Shown here one piece after another: positions 34,228 through 47,500 of a stretch of 64,000 bases of DNA. The first letter of the stretch is position 1. Each line of letters starts with the position of its first letter. A model generated the notes under the pieces. That model searched no databases. It was not told the origin of the DNA and saw nothing but the letters and a program-made list of their open reading frames with translations. The DNA lies in the NCBI RefSeq assembly GCF_905171765.1, contig NC_053393.1, positions 65,317,371-65,381,370 on the forward strand, in the 5' to 3' direction. The translations under genes were made by a program, and so were the position numbers. This DNA is from Bufo bufo (lineage: Eukaryota > Chordata > Amphibia > Anura > Bufonidae).

Positions 34228-35259
34228 ATGGTCAGGACTAACAAGGAATGGGCAGGGGAGCCACTGGTCACCCCAAAACTGAACCCAAGCCAAATGGACT
34301 TACAGAAATGGTGGAAGAAACAAGGTGCACCAGCACCTGTAGACGCAGCTAAGATGGCGGCGGTAGCCGCAAGCGCGGGAGACCAGGAGGCGGACTCTGA
34401 CAGAGAAAGTGTGACGGAGAGCGATAATGGTGAGTCTGCCTCAGCCCATATCACTAAAGCCTTCTTGAGGAAAACTATACTGCAGGCAATGAGACTGGTT
34501 ATGTAAGAGGTGTCAGACATTAAAGCTGACTTAAAACACATAGGGCACAGAGTAGAAGGTCTTGAAACAGCGCAATCCAGTTTAGTGGCATTCTCCGGTG
34601 CGGTTGCTACTCGCTCCTCTCAACATGCAGAATATATTAACAAAGCCTTATTACTCATAGAGGATCCACAAAACCGGAGCAGAAGAAAAAATAGAATCAA
34701 GGGCTTATCAGAACACTTCGCGCCAGATTCACTGAAGAAAGTGGCGCATGAGATTTTTAGCAGCCTACTAAGCCGAGAGCAGACTGCAGGAAAAGGGGCA
34801 TTACGTCCCCAAGCCAAAGCAAGGAGAGCCACCACGAGACATAATCTGCGGCCTGCTATCATATGTGGACACGTCCCAGATACTTACAGCAGCATCCCAT
34901 TGTATACGCTGAGACAACCCTTCTCTTCTACCAAGATCTTGCTCCAGCTACCCTAGCAAAGAGGAGAATCCTGAGACCAGTACTAGAAATCCTGCGGTCA
35001 AAGAATATACAATACTCATGGCTTTTTCCGTTTGGTCTGGCTTAATGGTAGGAGATTAACAGTTCACACCCCGCCTGACCTAGATAAACTGTGGACTGCA
35101 TTGGTGATCTCACCGCTGCAAATCCAATTTTGGATGCCTATGCTGGATGATCAGGATCTACCTCAATTGCCCAGTGTGGAACCATGGAAGACATCTGCTA
35201 GACACCAAGAACTGAGGGAGAAGAAGAGAAACCCCAAGACGGCTGCTTCAACCACCTGA
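34228..35259 (+). pseudogene. L1-like ORF1, broken
   Basis: Homologous in layout to the intact ORF1 at 48910-49980. An N-terminal variable part is followed by a coiled-coil-like region (DIKADLKHIGHRVEGLETAQ), the RNA-binding signature ENRSRRKN-type (here DPQNRSRRKNRIKGLSE), and a C-terminal domain with FYQDLAPATLAKRRI. An in-frame TAA at 34504-34506 and at least two frameshifts (near 34800-34960 and 35040) disable it. ORF1 proteins are trimeric RNA chaperones that package LINE RNA. Confidence 0.85.
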
Positions 35260-36217
35260 CCTCCTTGTTTAATATGGGGACAAATGTCATGTTTTTACAG
35301 AAGGTTGACAAGAGTCACAAACTAATGTAAAGGTTTGCGGTCAGTGACCCATCTACTTATGCATTAGCTATTCTTTCCAGTTCCACAATTGTGGGACCAA
35401 GTTCTTGTATTCTACCATTTTTATTGTGTTACAATAACTACATTTATTAAGCATTATGTTTCCTTTTTCAAAGTTTAGTAGGTGACTGGTTCCGACTAAG
35501 TTAGACTAAACCCGCCCCCCCTCCACGTTCTAAGTAACCCCCCTTCCTCTTCCCAAGTACCTATGCTATCTTTAGGCAATCAATAGGGCAAAGAGCTTAC
35601 TATGCTTTGGAGGATATGAGTGGAATCCCCCCCCCCCCCCCCCATCCCAGACAATTTTAGATGTTCCCATCTCAGGAATAAATTGTGGATAAGTTAGTAG
35701 CCCATAATAGCAACGCCTCTACTCCTATGATTTTTCAGACCGTAGCTCCGGTCGTGTGTGCATTTTAAGTTACGTGGTCTGCTACTCCCCCCCTTCCCCC
35801 TTGACTTACTTCTGGCCGGATACAGCTTCTTCGGTGGCACAACATGCCTAGGTGTATTTATCCCAACCCCCCCCACTTATTGCACCTCTATTCTTCTGGA
35901 GGTGGGAGATACCATAATTGTGTTGATGTGTCTTAGCAGGCAAGACACACACAGTGTTATTTAAACTTTTACGAAGTACAAAGTTGTATAGTAATACACA
36001 CTTTTCTGTTGGAGGTTTTTGGCTAGTTGTAATAGCCTATTTGTCTGTCTCGTCCAGTGTCTTCCCTCAGTCTGTTGGCCCTCCCTTCCTTCCTCCCCCT
36101 CCTTCCTACCACATTATTTTTCTCTTTTCTAAAACTTATTGTGACTAGTACCTTATAACAGATTTTGTTCTTTCTTAGAGCAACCAAGCAGAGTCATCAC
36201 TTTATCAAGAGGTACTT

Positions 36218-39200
36218 ATGGTGGAGATAAATATCACCACTCTAAATATAAAAGGCTTAAACTCACCTGCTAAGAGGCACCATACCATTTTTCTATTACG
36301 TAAACTCAAATCCAGTATAGCTTTCCTCCAAGAAACCCACTTTTAAAAAATTGAATCCCAAAACTCCCTGATCATTACTTTGACCAATGGTTCCATAGTT
36401 GCCAGGAGACCTTCTGTACAAAAGAGGTAACAATTGCATTCCACAAATCTATCACTTTCCAAGTCTCACAACAGTTTACTGATGCTGAGGGCAGAGTCCT
36501 GTTTCTTAAAGGGTCTGAGGCCTCTGAGAGATTCTTTTTTGCTAATATTTATGTTCCTAATTCAAAGCAGATCCCATTGCTGCTACAGATGCTGAAGGAT
36601 TTAAATTTTTTTGCATCAGGCCAGATTATCTTGGGAGGCGATTTAAATCTAGTTTTGAACCCAATGCTGGATTCATCGTCACAGCATTCCATTATCTCTC
36701 AAAGAGCAATTGGAAAGCTTCATGCCAAACTAAAGGAAGTAGGTTTAATTGATTTGTGGAGATAACTTCATCCTCAAACAAGGGACTATACTTTTAGGTC
36801 AATAACACACAATTCTTTCCAACGACTAGACCACATTCTAGCCACAAAATCAGTGTTATTACAGACAAAATTAGCCTCTATTGGTAATTTTACCATTTCT
36901 GACCATGCTCCTTGCTCTATTACACTCTCCATGATGCATCTACCCAAAAGAGAATGGTCATGGAGACTAAATGAGTAGTGTTGATCACAAATATTCGAAT
37001 TGCGAATTTTAATCGCGAATATCGGCACTTCGAGAATTCGCGAATATTTAGAATATCGCTAAATATATTCGTAATTGCGAATATTTGTTTTTTTAAAATA
37101 ACAGTTCATGCGAATTTTTCATGCGCATATTTTATGAGAATTTTCGCAATCAAGAAAATAATGCCTGGAGATCATGAATTCGCGAATTCTCGAATATATG
37201 GCGAATATTTGCCCAAATATTCTCAAAATATCGCGAATTCGAATATTGCCCCTGCCGCTCATCACTATAAATGAGTCCCTTCTTAATAATGAAAAGGTTT
37301 GCCAGGAAAGAAACAAACACACACTTTAGGGATTATTTTGACTTAAACTCAGCAGAGGAGGTGAAGGCACCAATAGTCTGGGAGGCGCATAAAGTATACA
37401 TCAGGGGAATTCTTATACGTAGCTCTTGGTTCAAAACTAAAAAGAGATACACAAAAAGAAGTAGATAGTATACTACAGCAAATTGATGCAGTGGAGAGGA
37501 TCCAGAAAAAATCCAAATCCCTACCCTTGCAAGACAAACTGGTATTGCTGAGAGTAAAGCTTAAAGCTTATCTTTCGTTTCGTTCAACTAAAAAGTACTT
37601 ATACTTTAAACACCTCATATATGCACATGGTGACAGAGGGGGTAGATTCATGTCCTCAAAAAAGCCAGAGCCAAAGCCTTCATTCACAAACTCGAAAAAA
37701 TGAATCTTGTAAAATGGTCACCTCTACTGAGGAGATTGCGAATGCTTTCCATAGCTTTTATTCTAAGCAACTTGAATAAACTAGATGATGCAGATTCAGA
37801 CTCAAGAGCTATGGATGCCACCCAGAAATTCTTGCATTCCTTAAAACTCCCTTCCCTTGCCCATTCAGCCACATCAGACCTGGTCTGCCCCTTTTCAGAA
37901 GAAGACATCAAACAGGTTATATGGAGCTTCTCGCCTAAAAAGAGCCCAGGACCTGATGATTTCCCCCTGCCCTATTTCAAAACCTTTCATGAGATTTTGG
38001 TTCCTCACTTAACAAGGATGTGTAATGCTCTTTTCTCGGGGAGCGTTCTTTCTAGACAAAAACTCAAGAAGCTTTTATTACATTGATACCCAAGGCGGGA
38101 AAAGATCCCACGGAATGCGGCAGTTATAGGCCAATCTCCCTACCGAACCAAGATCTAAAAATCTGGGCTAAACTACTCGCCAACAGGATTAGACCGATCA
38201 TTCCCTCTCTAGTAGGCCCCGAACAAGTCAGTTTTGTCCAGGGGAGAGAGGGGAAAACAAACACAGCTAGACTTTTTCATGCAATTCACACAGCCCACAT
38301 CACTAAAATGACACTAATCCTTCTCGGCATTGATGCCGAGAAGGCTTTTGATAGGGTTAAATGGGATTTCATGGAAGCTACCCTACGTAAATTTGCTTTT
38401 CCAGAGCCTTTGATACATTCAATTTTTACGCTATATCAGGCTCCCCATGCGCGCCTCAATATAAATGGCACACTTTCACCAGTATTTGAAATCACGAACG
38501 GAATCAGACAAGGGTGCGCTTTGTCCCCCCTACTATTTGTTCTAGTAATGGAAATCTTGCTTCAAAGTGTCAGGGGACATGAAAACATACACAGTGTATC
38601 TTTAGGGGGGAGACAGCAAAATTTTTTAGCTTTTGCTGACGATCTATTGTTTCTAACAACAAAACCTACTAACAGTCTTCCGGAGATCGCAAGACTACGG
38701 CTTTATGTCTAACTATATGGCCAACTCTACCAAGTCGGAGGTACTAAATATTTCTCTCCCCCGGGCATTGGTGCCAGGCTTAGGGTTGAGCACTACTTTT
38801 GCTTGGGCTCCTTCATCCATCACCTATTTAGGTGTGCGTCTTTCTAGAGACCTCTCAGATCTCTATCATTTGAACTACTCTACTTTGCTAGTGGAGATCA
38901 TACACTTGCTGAAATCCTATGAGAAATTGTGGATCTCCTGGCTTGGTAGAAGAAACCTTTTGAAAACATAGATAATGCCCAAAATACTGTACATACTACA
39001 GATGGTTACCATTCACCTGCCCCCTGCCTTCTTTACTTCCGTCAAAAGCCTCTTCTCCAAGTTCTTATGGAAATATAAGAGATTGCGATTGGCACATTCT
39101 TTAATGATTAGGAGGAGAGAGATAGGAGACTTAGGGTTAACCGGATGTTCAATTATATTACAAAGCGGTCCAGCTGAATAGATGGCTGCAGATGTTGTTC

Positions 39201-40280
39201 CCAGTGGGGGAAAAGGACTCTTTCGCAATCTCCTCCTCGTGGAACAAGAGCTCAGATCTAGAAAATATGTGGTTGCCCGGCCCTAGGTTCAAACCTGATG
39301 GAAAGGACAACCCCATGTTAACAGGTCCAGTGGAAGTATGGAGGCACTTGGCTCAAACTCTGGCTCCTCGTCACTCACTCTTATGCCAATGTCCCTTCTA
39401 TCCGTTTTAATTGCCTCTCCAGGAGCAAAAGAGGGTCTATGGAGTTTCTTGACAAATTGGAAACTGGGGGATGCATTCAAAGGAAAAGTCATCCCATCAA
39501 ATTAAACCTTTAAAACCTTTCTCGGAGGTGTCTGAGATGTCAGGTTCCTTTTATTATGCCCACTTTAAATGTATATGTACCAAGTTCTTGGTTAAGACAG
39601 ATCCAGAGAGGACCCCTACAGCTTTTGAACAGCTGATGTTGTCAAAACTTCCCAAATCCAGGAAAATATCTCACTTATATCAGCAATTTATTATGCACAA
39701 TACTTTATCTAAGCCGCTTTTTCTGGGCTCATGGGACAAGGAATTAGGAATCACACTTTCTGTTGCAGAGACAGTTTGTTTTGCAGCATTTCCAGGGCTT
39801 CTCACGTTGTGTGCACCTTCAGGAAAGCCATTATAAATAATTGTGTAAGTGGTATAAAACGCCTGAATCTCTTTATCAGTGCAATGTCTCTGACTCAGAT
39901 ACGTGTTGGAGATGTCAGATGTCAAGTGGATCTTATTTGCACATTTGGTGGGCTTGTGACACCATTCACACATTCACAATAGCTATCTGCTATCCAGAAA
40001 ATTTCCAAAACTCCTTTCCCTACCGGAGATGATCTTTTTAGCAAAGCCAAGCTCCTCCTATCATCCCTCCAAGACTAACCAAATTATGCATTTACTTGCT
40101 GCATCGAAGGCATTAATCCCCCTACATTGGTTAAAATCAAGTCCTCCGTCTTTTGAGGAGTGGTGTGCTGAGGTCAAAAAAATTTACAATTTCGAAGAGC
40201 TTGTCATTAGGACAGAGAGGAGTTTTGACAAATTCCTCATAATTTGGAACCCTTGGAAGCTCTGGAGAGGTATACACTGA
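36218..40280 (+). pseudogene. L1-like ORF2 (endonuclease and reverse transcriptase), broken
   Basis: Starts at 36218 (ATGGTGGAG). The endonuclease pieces include SIAFLQETHF followed by a stop, GGDLNLVLNPMLDSSSQHS, then a stop at 36763. The MITE at 36976-37267 splits the SDHAPC-to-W segment. The reverse transcriptase is recognisable in KKSPGPDDFPLPYFKTF, GSYRPISLPNQDLKIWAKLL, IDAEKAFDRVKW, GIRQGCALSPLLF and AFADDLLFL. The C-terminal Cys/His knuckle (CWRCQMSSGSYLHIWWAC) lies near 39905-39960 in another frame. Many frameshifts and stops make it a dead copy. Confidence 0.9.
36976..37267. mobile_element. hAT-type MITE inside the LINE ORF2
   Basis: It is flanked by a perfect 8-bp duplication TAAATGAG (36968-36975 and 37268-37275). 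Ends are TAGTGTTGATCAC and the inverted GCTCATCACTA. The interior is rich in GAATATTCG/CGAATATT words. Removing it and one flank restores the LINE reading around R-L-N-E-S. Confidence 0.88.
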
Positions 40281-40632
40281 AGAGCTAAGCTCCCAAGTCT
40301 TTCTTATTTTCTCACATTAGCTAGAGTCCTTGAACAAATCCCCCCCTTTTGTGTTTTCTTTGTACATCTACGTCTATGTGTGTCTATGTATGTTGATGAC
40401 CCTGATGTTTGATTGGTAAGGTTGTTGAATATGAGGGGAGTGCACACCCCAAATTAACCTCAAAGTGTTTGGATGGATCTTGGAGAGGAGATAATTAGTA
40501 GGGTTTTCAAGATCTTTTTGGGCCCAGGTGTGCGTGTTCAAATGATTGTATTGCACCATACAACTGTCATATGTCATTTATGTGTGTATTTGTGTATTAA
40601 AACCAATAAAAGTGAATTTAAAACACATAAAA

Positions 40633-40792
40633 GCTGAAAGCTCAGACAAGATGGCCGCCCCCATAATGTTCAAGAAATGGAATATAAGAAAATCTCTACA
40701 ATCAGAAAATAAACACAGATTAGAAATAAAGTATGTGTGTCACTATCTGGTTTTAGATGGCAGAAAAATTATAGGTGACACATTCCCTTTAA
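40633..40792. mobile_element. right half of a T2-like MITE interrupted by the LINE
   Basis: It ends GTGACACATTCCCTTTAA, i.e. an inverted TTAAAGGGAATGTGTC end. The left half is the sequence before 34132, where no clear start was found between about 33965 and 34131. Confidence 0.5.
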
Positions 40793-41062
40793 GTATCGAC
40801 ACTGCACTGATGAATAGGTGGTAAAAATGTAGGCGACCCTAGAGGAGGACCAAATGTATCCTCCAGTATGGACCACTTTGATCAATTTTGCCCATTTTTA
40901 TTAGACGGCATCCGTAAAATCTGCCCCAGTGTCCTGTAAAGGGTGAGCACTTTGTGTACTCCACTGGTCAGTCCTGGAGAATCCCTCTAATTGCCTGTAA
41001 TTTGGATTCTGTACACTGGGAAGGCAGCTCCTAACCAGAGAAAATTAATTGTAGTCGCATAA
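40793..41062. other. no gene recognised
   Basis: Short unassigned sequence between two MITEs. Confidence 0.35.
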
Positions 41063-41290
41063 GGCTACATGCACACGACCGTATGTGTTTTGCGGTCAGC
41101 AAATTGCAGATCTGCAAAAAAAAAACGGATGCCATCTGTTTTCTTTTGCGGATCCATTGTAACAATGCACAGACATACAGATGCGGATAGCACACAGTGC
41201 AGGCCCATTGAAATAAATGGGTCCGCATCCTATCCGCAAAAAAAAAATGGAACGGATACGGAAACAAAATACATTCGTGTGAATGAGGCC
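41063..41290. mobile_element. PIF/Harbinger-type MITE, 228 bp
   Basis: It is flanked by TAA (41060-41062 and 41291-41293). Ends are GGCTACATGCACACGACCG and the inverted CGTGTGAATGAGGCC. Its CGTATGTGTTTTGCGG arm matches arms in the palindrome array at 16951-17700. Confidence 0.8.
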
Positions 41291-41293
41291 TAA

Positions 41294-41871
41294 ATCCGAG
41301 CACCTGCCCATGTGAAAACAGACACTTATCTCTGGACAAATCCCCTGTTTTGATAGATGCAAACTAGAGCGCGCCCACGTGGAATCTCCAGCCTAGATTT
41401 CTCTTTGAATCATGACATGCCATGAGCATTTCATATATGAATTGTCAGACCTTGTGAATGACCACAAACACAGATCAGCGCCATTCTAGGATGTGGAGGG
41501 GAAAAAATTAAAAAAAGACATGGAGGATCCATATAGCTAAAAGGTCACTGCGTACAGTGGACGGATGAAACATTCATTTAGAGGTCTATTGCTTTTCATT
41601 ATAAGAATACGTCCTTCTAGGACACACATTATACCTCCACAACACTGGAACACATTCTATAGATAAGAGCTTTATAATAACATTATATAAAGATGTAGCA
41701 GAGGGGAGTTTTTATAAGACTGCAGCTAAAACAATTTATATTAAAGGGGATGAATTAGAACAGAAAAAAGTCTGGTTTTATTCCCTTCAAAAAGGCTTCT
41801 CTCTTGTCCATAAGGTGTGTACGGTATTGTAGCTCAGTCTGTTTTTACATCGATAAAAAAATTAAATAAAC
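41294..41871. other. no gene recognised
   Basis: Sequence leading into the satellite. No coding motif or repeat ends seen. Confidence 0.4.
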
Positions 41872-42138
41872 TAGTTATATTCTTGTACATAGGAAGCAGT
41901 ATTATAGTAGTTATATTCTTGTACATAGGAGCAGTATTATAGTAGTTATATTCTTGTACATAGGAGCAGTATTATAGTAGTTATATTCTTGTACATAGGA
42001 GGCAGTATTATAGTAGTTATATTCTTGTACATAGGAGCAGTATTATAGTAGTTATATTCTTGTTCATAGGAGCAGTATTATAGTAGTTATATTCTTGTAC
42101 ATAGGAGCAGTATTATAGTAGTTATATTCTTGTACATA

Positions 42139-43621
42139 CAGTTGTGTTAAAAATTATTCAACCCCCAATGCTGTAAAGGGTTTTAGGGAATTTAGTGTAC
42201 ATTTGTAATTGTGTTCAGAATGAAATCTTACAAGGACTTTTTAAAGAACCAAATGCAACTAAAATGACATCAATTGTTTTTGTAATACAGTATTAAATGT
42301 TTTTTTTGTGATTTCTTCATTGACACAATTATTCAACCCCTTAAAGACTACCACTCTTAAGAACAGAGGTTCATTCAAGTGTTTTCGATCAGGTATTGAA
42401 AACACCTGTGGATGTCAAGGAGCAGCAATCAAGCATAATAAGCACCAATAAGGCAGATTTAAAAGGACTGTGATACTCAGCTCCTTCTAGACATTTACTG
42501 GTGTGTTTACAAACATGGTGAAGTCAAGAGAATGGTCCAGGAAGACAAGAGAAGAGGTGATTTCTCTTCACAGGAAGGGCAATGGCTATAAGAAGATTGC
42601 AAAGATGTTAAACATACCAAGAGACACCATAGGAAGCATCATTCGCAAATTCAAGGCAAAGGGCACTGTTGAAACGCTACCTGGTCGTGGCAGAAAGAAG
42701 ATGCTGACTTCGACTGCTGTGCGCTACCTGAAGCGCAAAGTGGAGAAAAGTCCCCGTGTGACTGCTGAGGAACTGAAAAAAGATTTGTCAGATGTGGGTA
42801 CTGAAGTTTCAGCTCAGACAATAAGGCGCACACTGCGTAATGAAGGCCTCCATGCCAGAACTCCAATGCGCACCCCCTTGCTGTCTCCAAAGAATAAGAA
42901 GAGTCGACTGCAGTATGCCAAAAGTCATGTGGACAAACCACAAAAGTTTTGGGATAGTGTTCTGTGGACTGATGAAACAAAATTAGAACTGTTTGGGCCC
43001 ATGGATCAACGCTATGTTTGGAGGAGGAAGAACAAGGCCTATGAAGAAAAGAACACCTTGCCTACTGTGAAGCATGGCGGGGGGGGTCAATCATGCTTTG
43101 GGGCTGTTTTGCTTCTACAGGTACAGGGAAGCTTCAGCGTGTGCAAGGTACCATGAATTCTCTTCAGTACCAGGAGATATTGGATGAAAATGTGATGCAG
43201 TCCATCACAAACCTGAGGCTTGGGAGACGTTGGACCTTTCAACAGGACAATGATCCCAAGCATACCTCCAAGTCCACTAGAGCATGGTTGCAGATTAAAG
43301 GCTGGAACATTTTGAAGTGGCCATCGCAGTCACCAGACTTAAATCCGATTGAGAACCTCTGGTGGGACTTAAAGAAAGCAGTTGCAGCGCGCAAGCCTAA
43401 GAATGTGACTGAACTGGAGGCTTTTGCCCATGAAGAATGGGCGAAGATACCCGTAGATCGCTGCAAGACACTTGTGTCAAGCTATGCTTCACGTTTAAAA
43501 GCTGTTATAACTGGAAAAGGATGTTGTACTAAGTACTAAGATGAATGAAATGATCAAAATCAATGTCAAACTGGCCAAAACACTCAATTTCAGCGGGGGT
43601 TGAATAATTTGAACACAACTG
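42139..43621 (+). mobile_element. Tc1-like transposon, nearly intact
   Basis: It is flanked by TA (42137-42138 and 43622-43623). Inverted ends begin CAGTTGTGTT and continue to ATTATTCAACCCC. An inner copy of ATTATTCAACCCC at 42328-42340 suggests an IR/DR-type end. Length is 1,483 bp, usual for Tc1. The target is the satellite: joining the flanks gives TTGTACATAGGAGGCAG, a normal unit junction, so the insertion is precise. Confidence 0.95.
42515..43539 (+). pseudogene. Tc1-like transposase, one frameshift
   Basis: Cut-and-paste DDE transposase. The start at 42515 (AACATGG, MVKSREW) gives about 340 residues, the family norm. It has an N-terminal paired-like helix-turn-helix (YKKIAKMLNIPRDTIGSIIR), a GRPR-like linker (PGRGRKK), a second HTH, then the catalytic D in VLWTDETKLELFG, D in FQQDNDPKHTSK, and E in SPDLNPIENLWWDLKK. 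The only lesion I see is a run of eight G at 43079-43086, where the family pattern HGGGSIM needs six or nine. The frame therefore shifts within the Gly-rich segment. This could be a recent mutation or a homopolymer sequencing error. Confidence 0.93.
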
Positions 43622-44501
43622 TAGGAGGCAGTATTATAGTAGTTATATTCTTGTACATAGGAAGCAGTATTATAGTAGTTATATTCTTGTACATAGGAGC
43701 AGTATTATAGTAGTTGTATTCTATACATAGGCGCAGTATTATAGTAGTTATATTCTTGTACATAGGAGCAGTATTATAGTAGTTATATTCTGTACATAGG
43801 CGCAGTATTATAGTAGTTATATTCTTGTACATAGGAAGCAGTATTATAGTAGTTATATTCTTGTACATAGGAGCAGTATTATAGTAGTTGTATTCTATAC
43901 ATAGGCGCAGTATTATAGTAGTTATATTCTTGTACATAGGAGGCAGTATTATAGTAGTTATATTCTTGTACATAGGAGCAGTATTATAGTAGTTATATTC
44001 TGTACATAGGCGCAGTATTATAGTAGTTATATTCTTGTACATAGGCGCAGTATTATAGTAGTTATATTCTGTACATAGGCGCAGTATTATAGTAGTTATA
44101 TTCTGTACATAGGCGCAGTATTATAGTAGTTATATTCTTGTACATAGGAGCAGTATTATAGTAGTTATATTCTTGTACATAGGAGCAGTATTATAGTAGT
44201 TATATTCTGTACATAGGCGCAGTATTATAGTAGTTATATTCTTAACCAAATGTATTTTTATTCAAAGTAAGTAAGGCATATCAATCGATCACAAACCATC
44301 GTAGCATCACTGGTAAGGCAAAGTCACAAATCGGTCATGGAAGTGACCACAAATGCATGTCAGTGCAACACATGTTATACAAAATGATACATCAAATGTG
44401 ACAGACAATAAAAATCAAATATAACACAAATAAGAGGAAAAGAGAGGGAAAGGAAGGGAAAGGAAAGGGGGGGGGGGGTAGGGGAGTTTTCCCCGACTCC
44501 G

Positions 44502-47500
44502 TCAGGGGAACTTCCTATATGTCTTCCAGGGCGACCAGATTTTCAGAAAGCGGGAACGCGTGCAAGATTCCCAGTGGGCCAGCTCTTCAAACCTGTAGAT
44601 CTGATCCACCTTATCCCTCCACATCGAAACAGTGGGAGGTTCAGTATCCTTCCAAAGCAGCGGGATGAGCAGTCTCGCTGCCGTGATGAGCATAGTAGGA
44701 AGATCAGATCTACAGGGGTAAAGCGAGTCATTAGGGCACCAAAGCAGAATCAGTTTAGGATCCAGCTTAACCTGCTTAGCACACACCTCATTTATCAGAG
44801 CTTCTATACTGGTCCAGAATGCTTTAATCTTTTCACAGTGCCACCAAATGTGTGACAGAGAGCCTACGTCTTTTCTACACCTCCAGCACTCACTTGGGAA
44901 ATCTGCATTAAGCCTATGCAAGAACTCCGGGGACTTGTACCATCTCGTGAGCAGCTTATACGAGTTTTCTTGTACCTTAATACAGCGGCTAAAGCCGTGA
45001 GAGTGTGTAAGGACAAAAGCCCTTTCCGGGTCTGTAAGGTGGATGGACAATTCCCTTTCCCATGAAGAAAGGAAATGTAGCTCAGGAGGGGAGGCTGAGA
45101 GTAACTCCTTATAAAGGGTAGACAGCGGTTTAGGGATCCTACGGGCATCTGATAGTCTCTTAGACAGCCAAGAGGGGGTTCCAGAGGTGGTGGGGGGTGG
45201 TAGCTTAATCATCTTAATCTCCTTCTGCAGGGCAAAACTCTGTAGGAAGGAAGCTTTTTTGACTATAGGGTTATTCAAGACTGTGGACCAATCCAGGGAC
45301 CCATCCAGGGACCTAATCTCACTTAAAGGGATCTCGGCCAAAAGAGGCCAGATACCTGAGGGCTTCTCGGCTTCCGGATGGACATAAAACTGTAAAGAGG
45401 AAAGCGGAGTACCCGGTATGGGAAACTCAAGTGTTCTATCCTTAAACTGCTTGGCCCACTCAACAAACATACCCTTCCATAGGAGTGGCAAAGAGGAACT
45501 ACCCGGAGAACAAGGGGACAGCCCCCAGAGAATCCGCTTCATTCTAGTGGAGAGCAGAGAGCGCTCAAGACACACATATGGAGCACTATAAGTGCTATTG
45601 AGGAGGGATAGACCTCTAAATAGTTGAAAGGCCACATAGTAGGAACGTATGTCGGGCAGACCAAAGCCGCCAAACCTCCTCTCTCTGGTCAGCACCGAAT
45701 AAGCAATTCTGGAGGGTTTACTTCCCCACAAAAAGAGGGAGAAAACTCTGCGGATGTCTACAAAAAATGAGTGCGGCAGCCAGATAGGCAACACCTGCAG
45801 AAGGTACAAAAATTTAGGAGCTATAAAGGTCTTGAGGTAGTTCCTCTTGCCACACCAGGAAATAAACGGCAGTCTAATAGAGTGCAGCTGCTTCCTAACT
45901 GAGGACAATAAGGGGGCATAATTCAGAGCAAATAAGTCCTTCGTCTGAGCCGGGACGTGCACTCCCAAAAATACTATGTCTTTTGTAGCCCAGTGAAAGG
46001 GGGTAGTATTCTGAAGGGCCTCTTTAACCGATTCTGGACAAGTAACATTTAGGGCCATTGACTTGCTATAGTTGATTTTAAAGTTTGACACATAGCCAAA
46101 CTCCTCAAAAAGAGACAAAAGCCTAGGGAAGGATGTTTCAGGATTGGAGGTCATGATAAGTAGGTCATCTGCAAATGCGGCTGTCAAGTGGGTCCGAGAA
46201 TCAATGGTCAAGCCCCTAACCGCAGGATCCTGCCGGATCTTACACAGCAAAGTCTCCATCACTATGACAAACAGAGATGGGGAGAGAGGACATCCCTGCC
46301 TCGTCCCATTGGATATGGAAAAGGAGGGAGAAAGCGTACCATTTATTTTAAGTTTGGCAGACGGGGCTGAGTACAGAGTGAAGATCGCAGATATAAACGA
46401 ATCTGGGAAACCAAACCTCGACAGGGCCCGCGACATATAATGCCAACCGACCCTGTCGAAGGCCTTCTCCGCGTCCGTGCTCAGCAAAGCCAGAGGCGTA
46501 GAGGAGCTTCTAGCCCAATCCATAAGGTGGAGCAAACGTATCGTGTTTTCACAGCCCTGTCTGCCACGCACAAACCCCACTTGCTCGCTATCAATAAGAT
46601 CCGGCAGGATCAGCTGTATTCGCTGCGCCAGAATCTTGGCCCACCACTTGACATCCGCATTCAGCAGTGAAATCGGGCGATAACTGCCACAGTGGAGGGG
46701 GTCTTTGTTTTCTTTATGGATTATAGTTATGTGGGCCTCTAACGTTTGGGGGGGTAGAGAACCTCCAGACAGGAGGAAATTACAGAGTGCCTGAAAGTGA
46801 GGAGTCAAAACGTCTTTGAAGGTCTTGTAATACGATATAGGGAGTCCATCCGGGCCTGGACTTTTACCTGAAGGAATGGAGGAAAGGACCTTGCCAATTT
46901 CCTCTCTTGACACAGGGGCGACTAGTTGGGAAGCTTGTAGGGGACTAACAGAGGGCAGCTTCAGAGTGGACAGGAACTCACCTGTGGCTTGCTCAATAGA
47001 GGCTGAACCAGGACGGTCTGGAGTGGGGAGGTTATATAGATCCGCATAGAAAGCACTAAACGCTTTTGCTATGTCATGAGTCGACTTGTGCTTATTGCCT
47101 TTCGCATCTAGAATAGCAGGGATAAATGAATCCGCGTGGCGTTGCTTGGCCATGGCAGACATCAGTTTATTCCCTTTGTTCCCATGAGCATAAGCTTTAA
47201 ACCTGGAGCGGAATATAAGTTTCGCTGATTTGGCGTTGAGCAAGTTTTTCAGTCCCGTCCTGGCCTCCGCTAATTCAGCAGCCACAGCCTGAGCCTGGGT
47301 TTGCTTATGGGTCAGTTCAAGACTCGCTATGCGGGACAACAGGTCGTCTACAGCCTTGGAGCGCAACTTTTTAACATGCGAGCCCAGGGAAATTAATTCT
47401 CCTCTAACCACCGCCTTATGAGTCTCCCACAAGATGGAGGGGGAGGGAGGAGGGTCGCCCGCCGCATTAAGAGAGAAGAATTCAGACATAATCCGGGAGA

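Larger units (their letters stand above)
34145..40632 (+). mobile_element. L1-like non-LTR retrotransposon, full length, inactive
   Basis: A 13-bp direct repeat GCTGAAAGCTCAG flanks it (34132-34144 and 40633-40645), marking both ends. It carries a broken ORF1 and a broken ORF2 in the usual order and ends with an A-rich AATAAAAGTGAATTTAAAAC stretch. A 292-bp hAT-type MITE interrupts ORF2. Total length is 6.49 kb, about 6.2 kb without the MITE. The site lies inside an older T2-like MITE whose right half is 40633-40792. Confidence 0.92.

Noticed and set aside
43590..44042. 150-residue minus-strand frame repeating MYKNITTIIL/EYNYYNTA
   Set aside because: It is the translation of the 34-36-bp satellite; frames of the same type occur in every array block and cycle with unit length.
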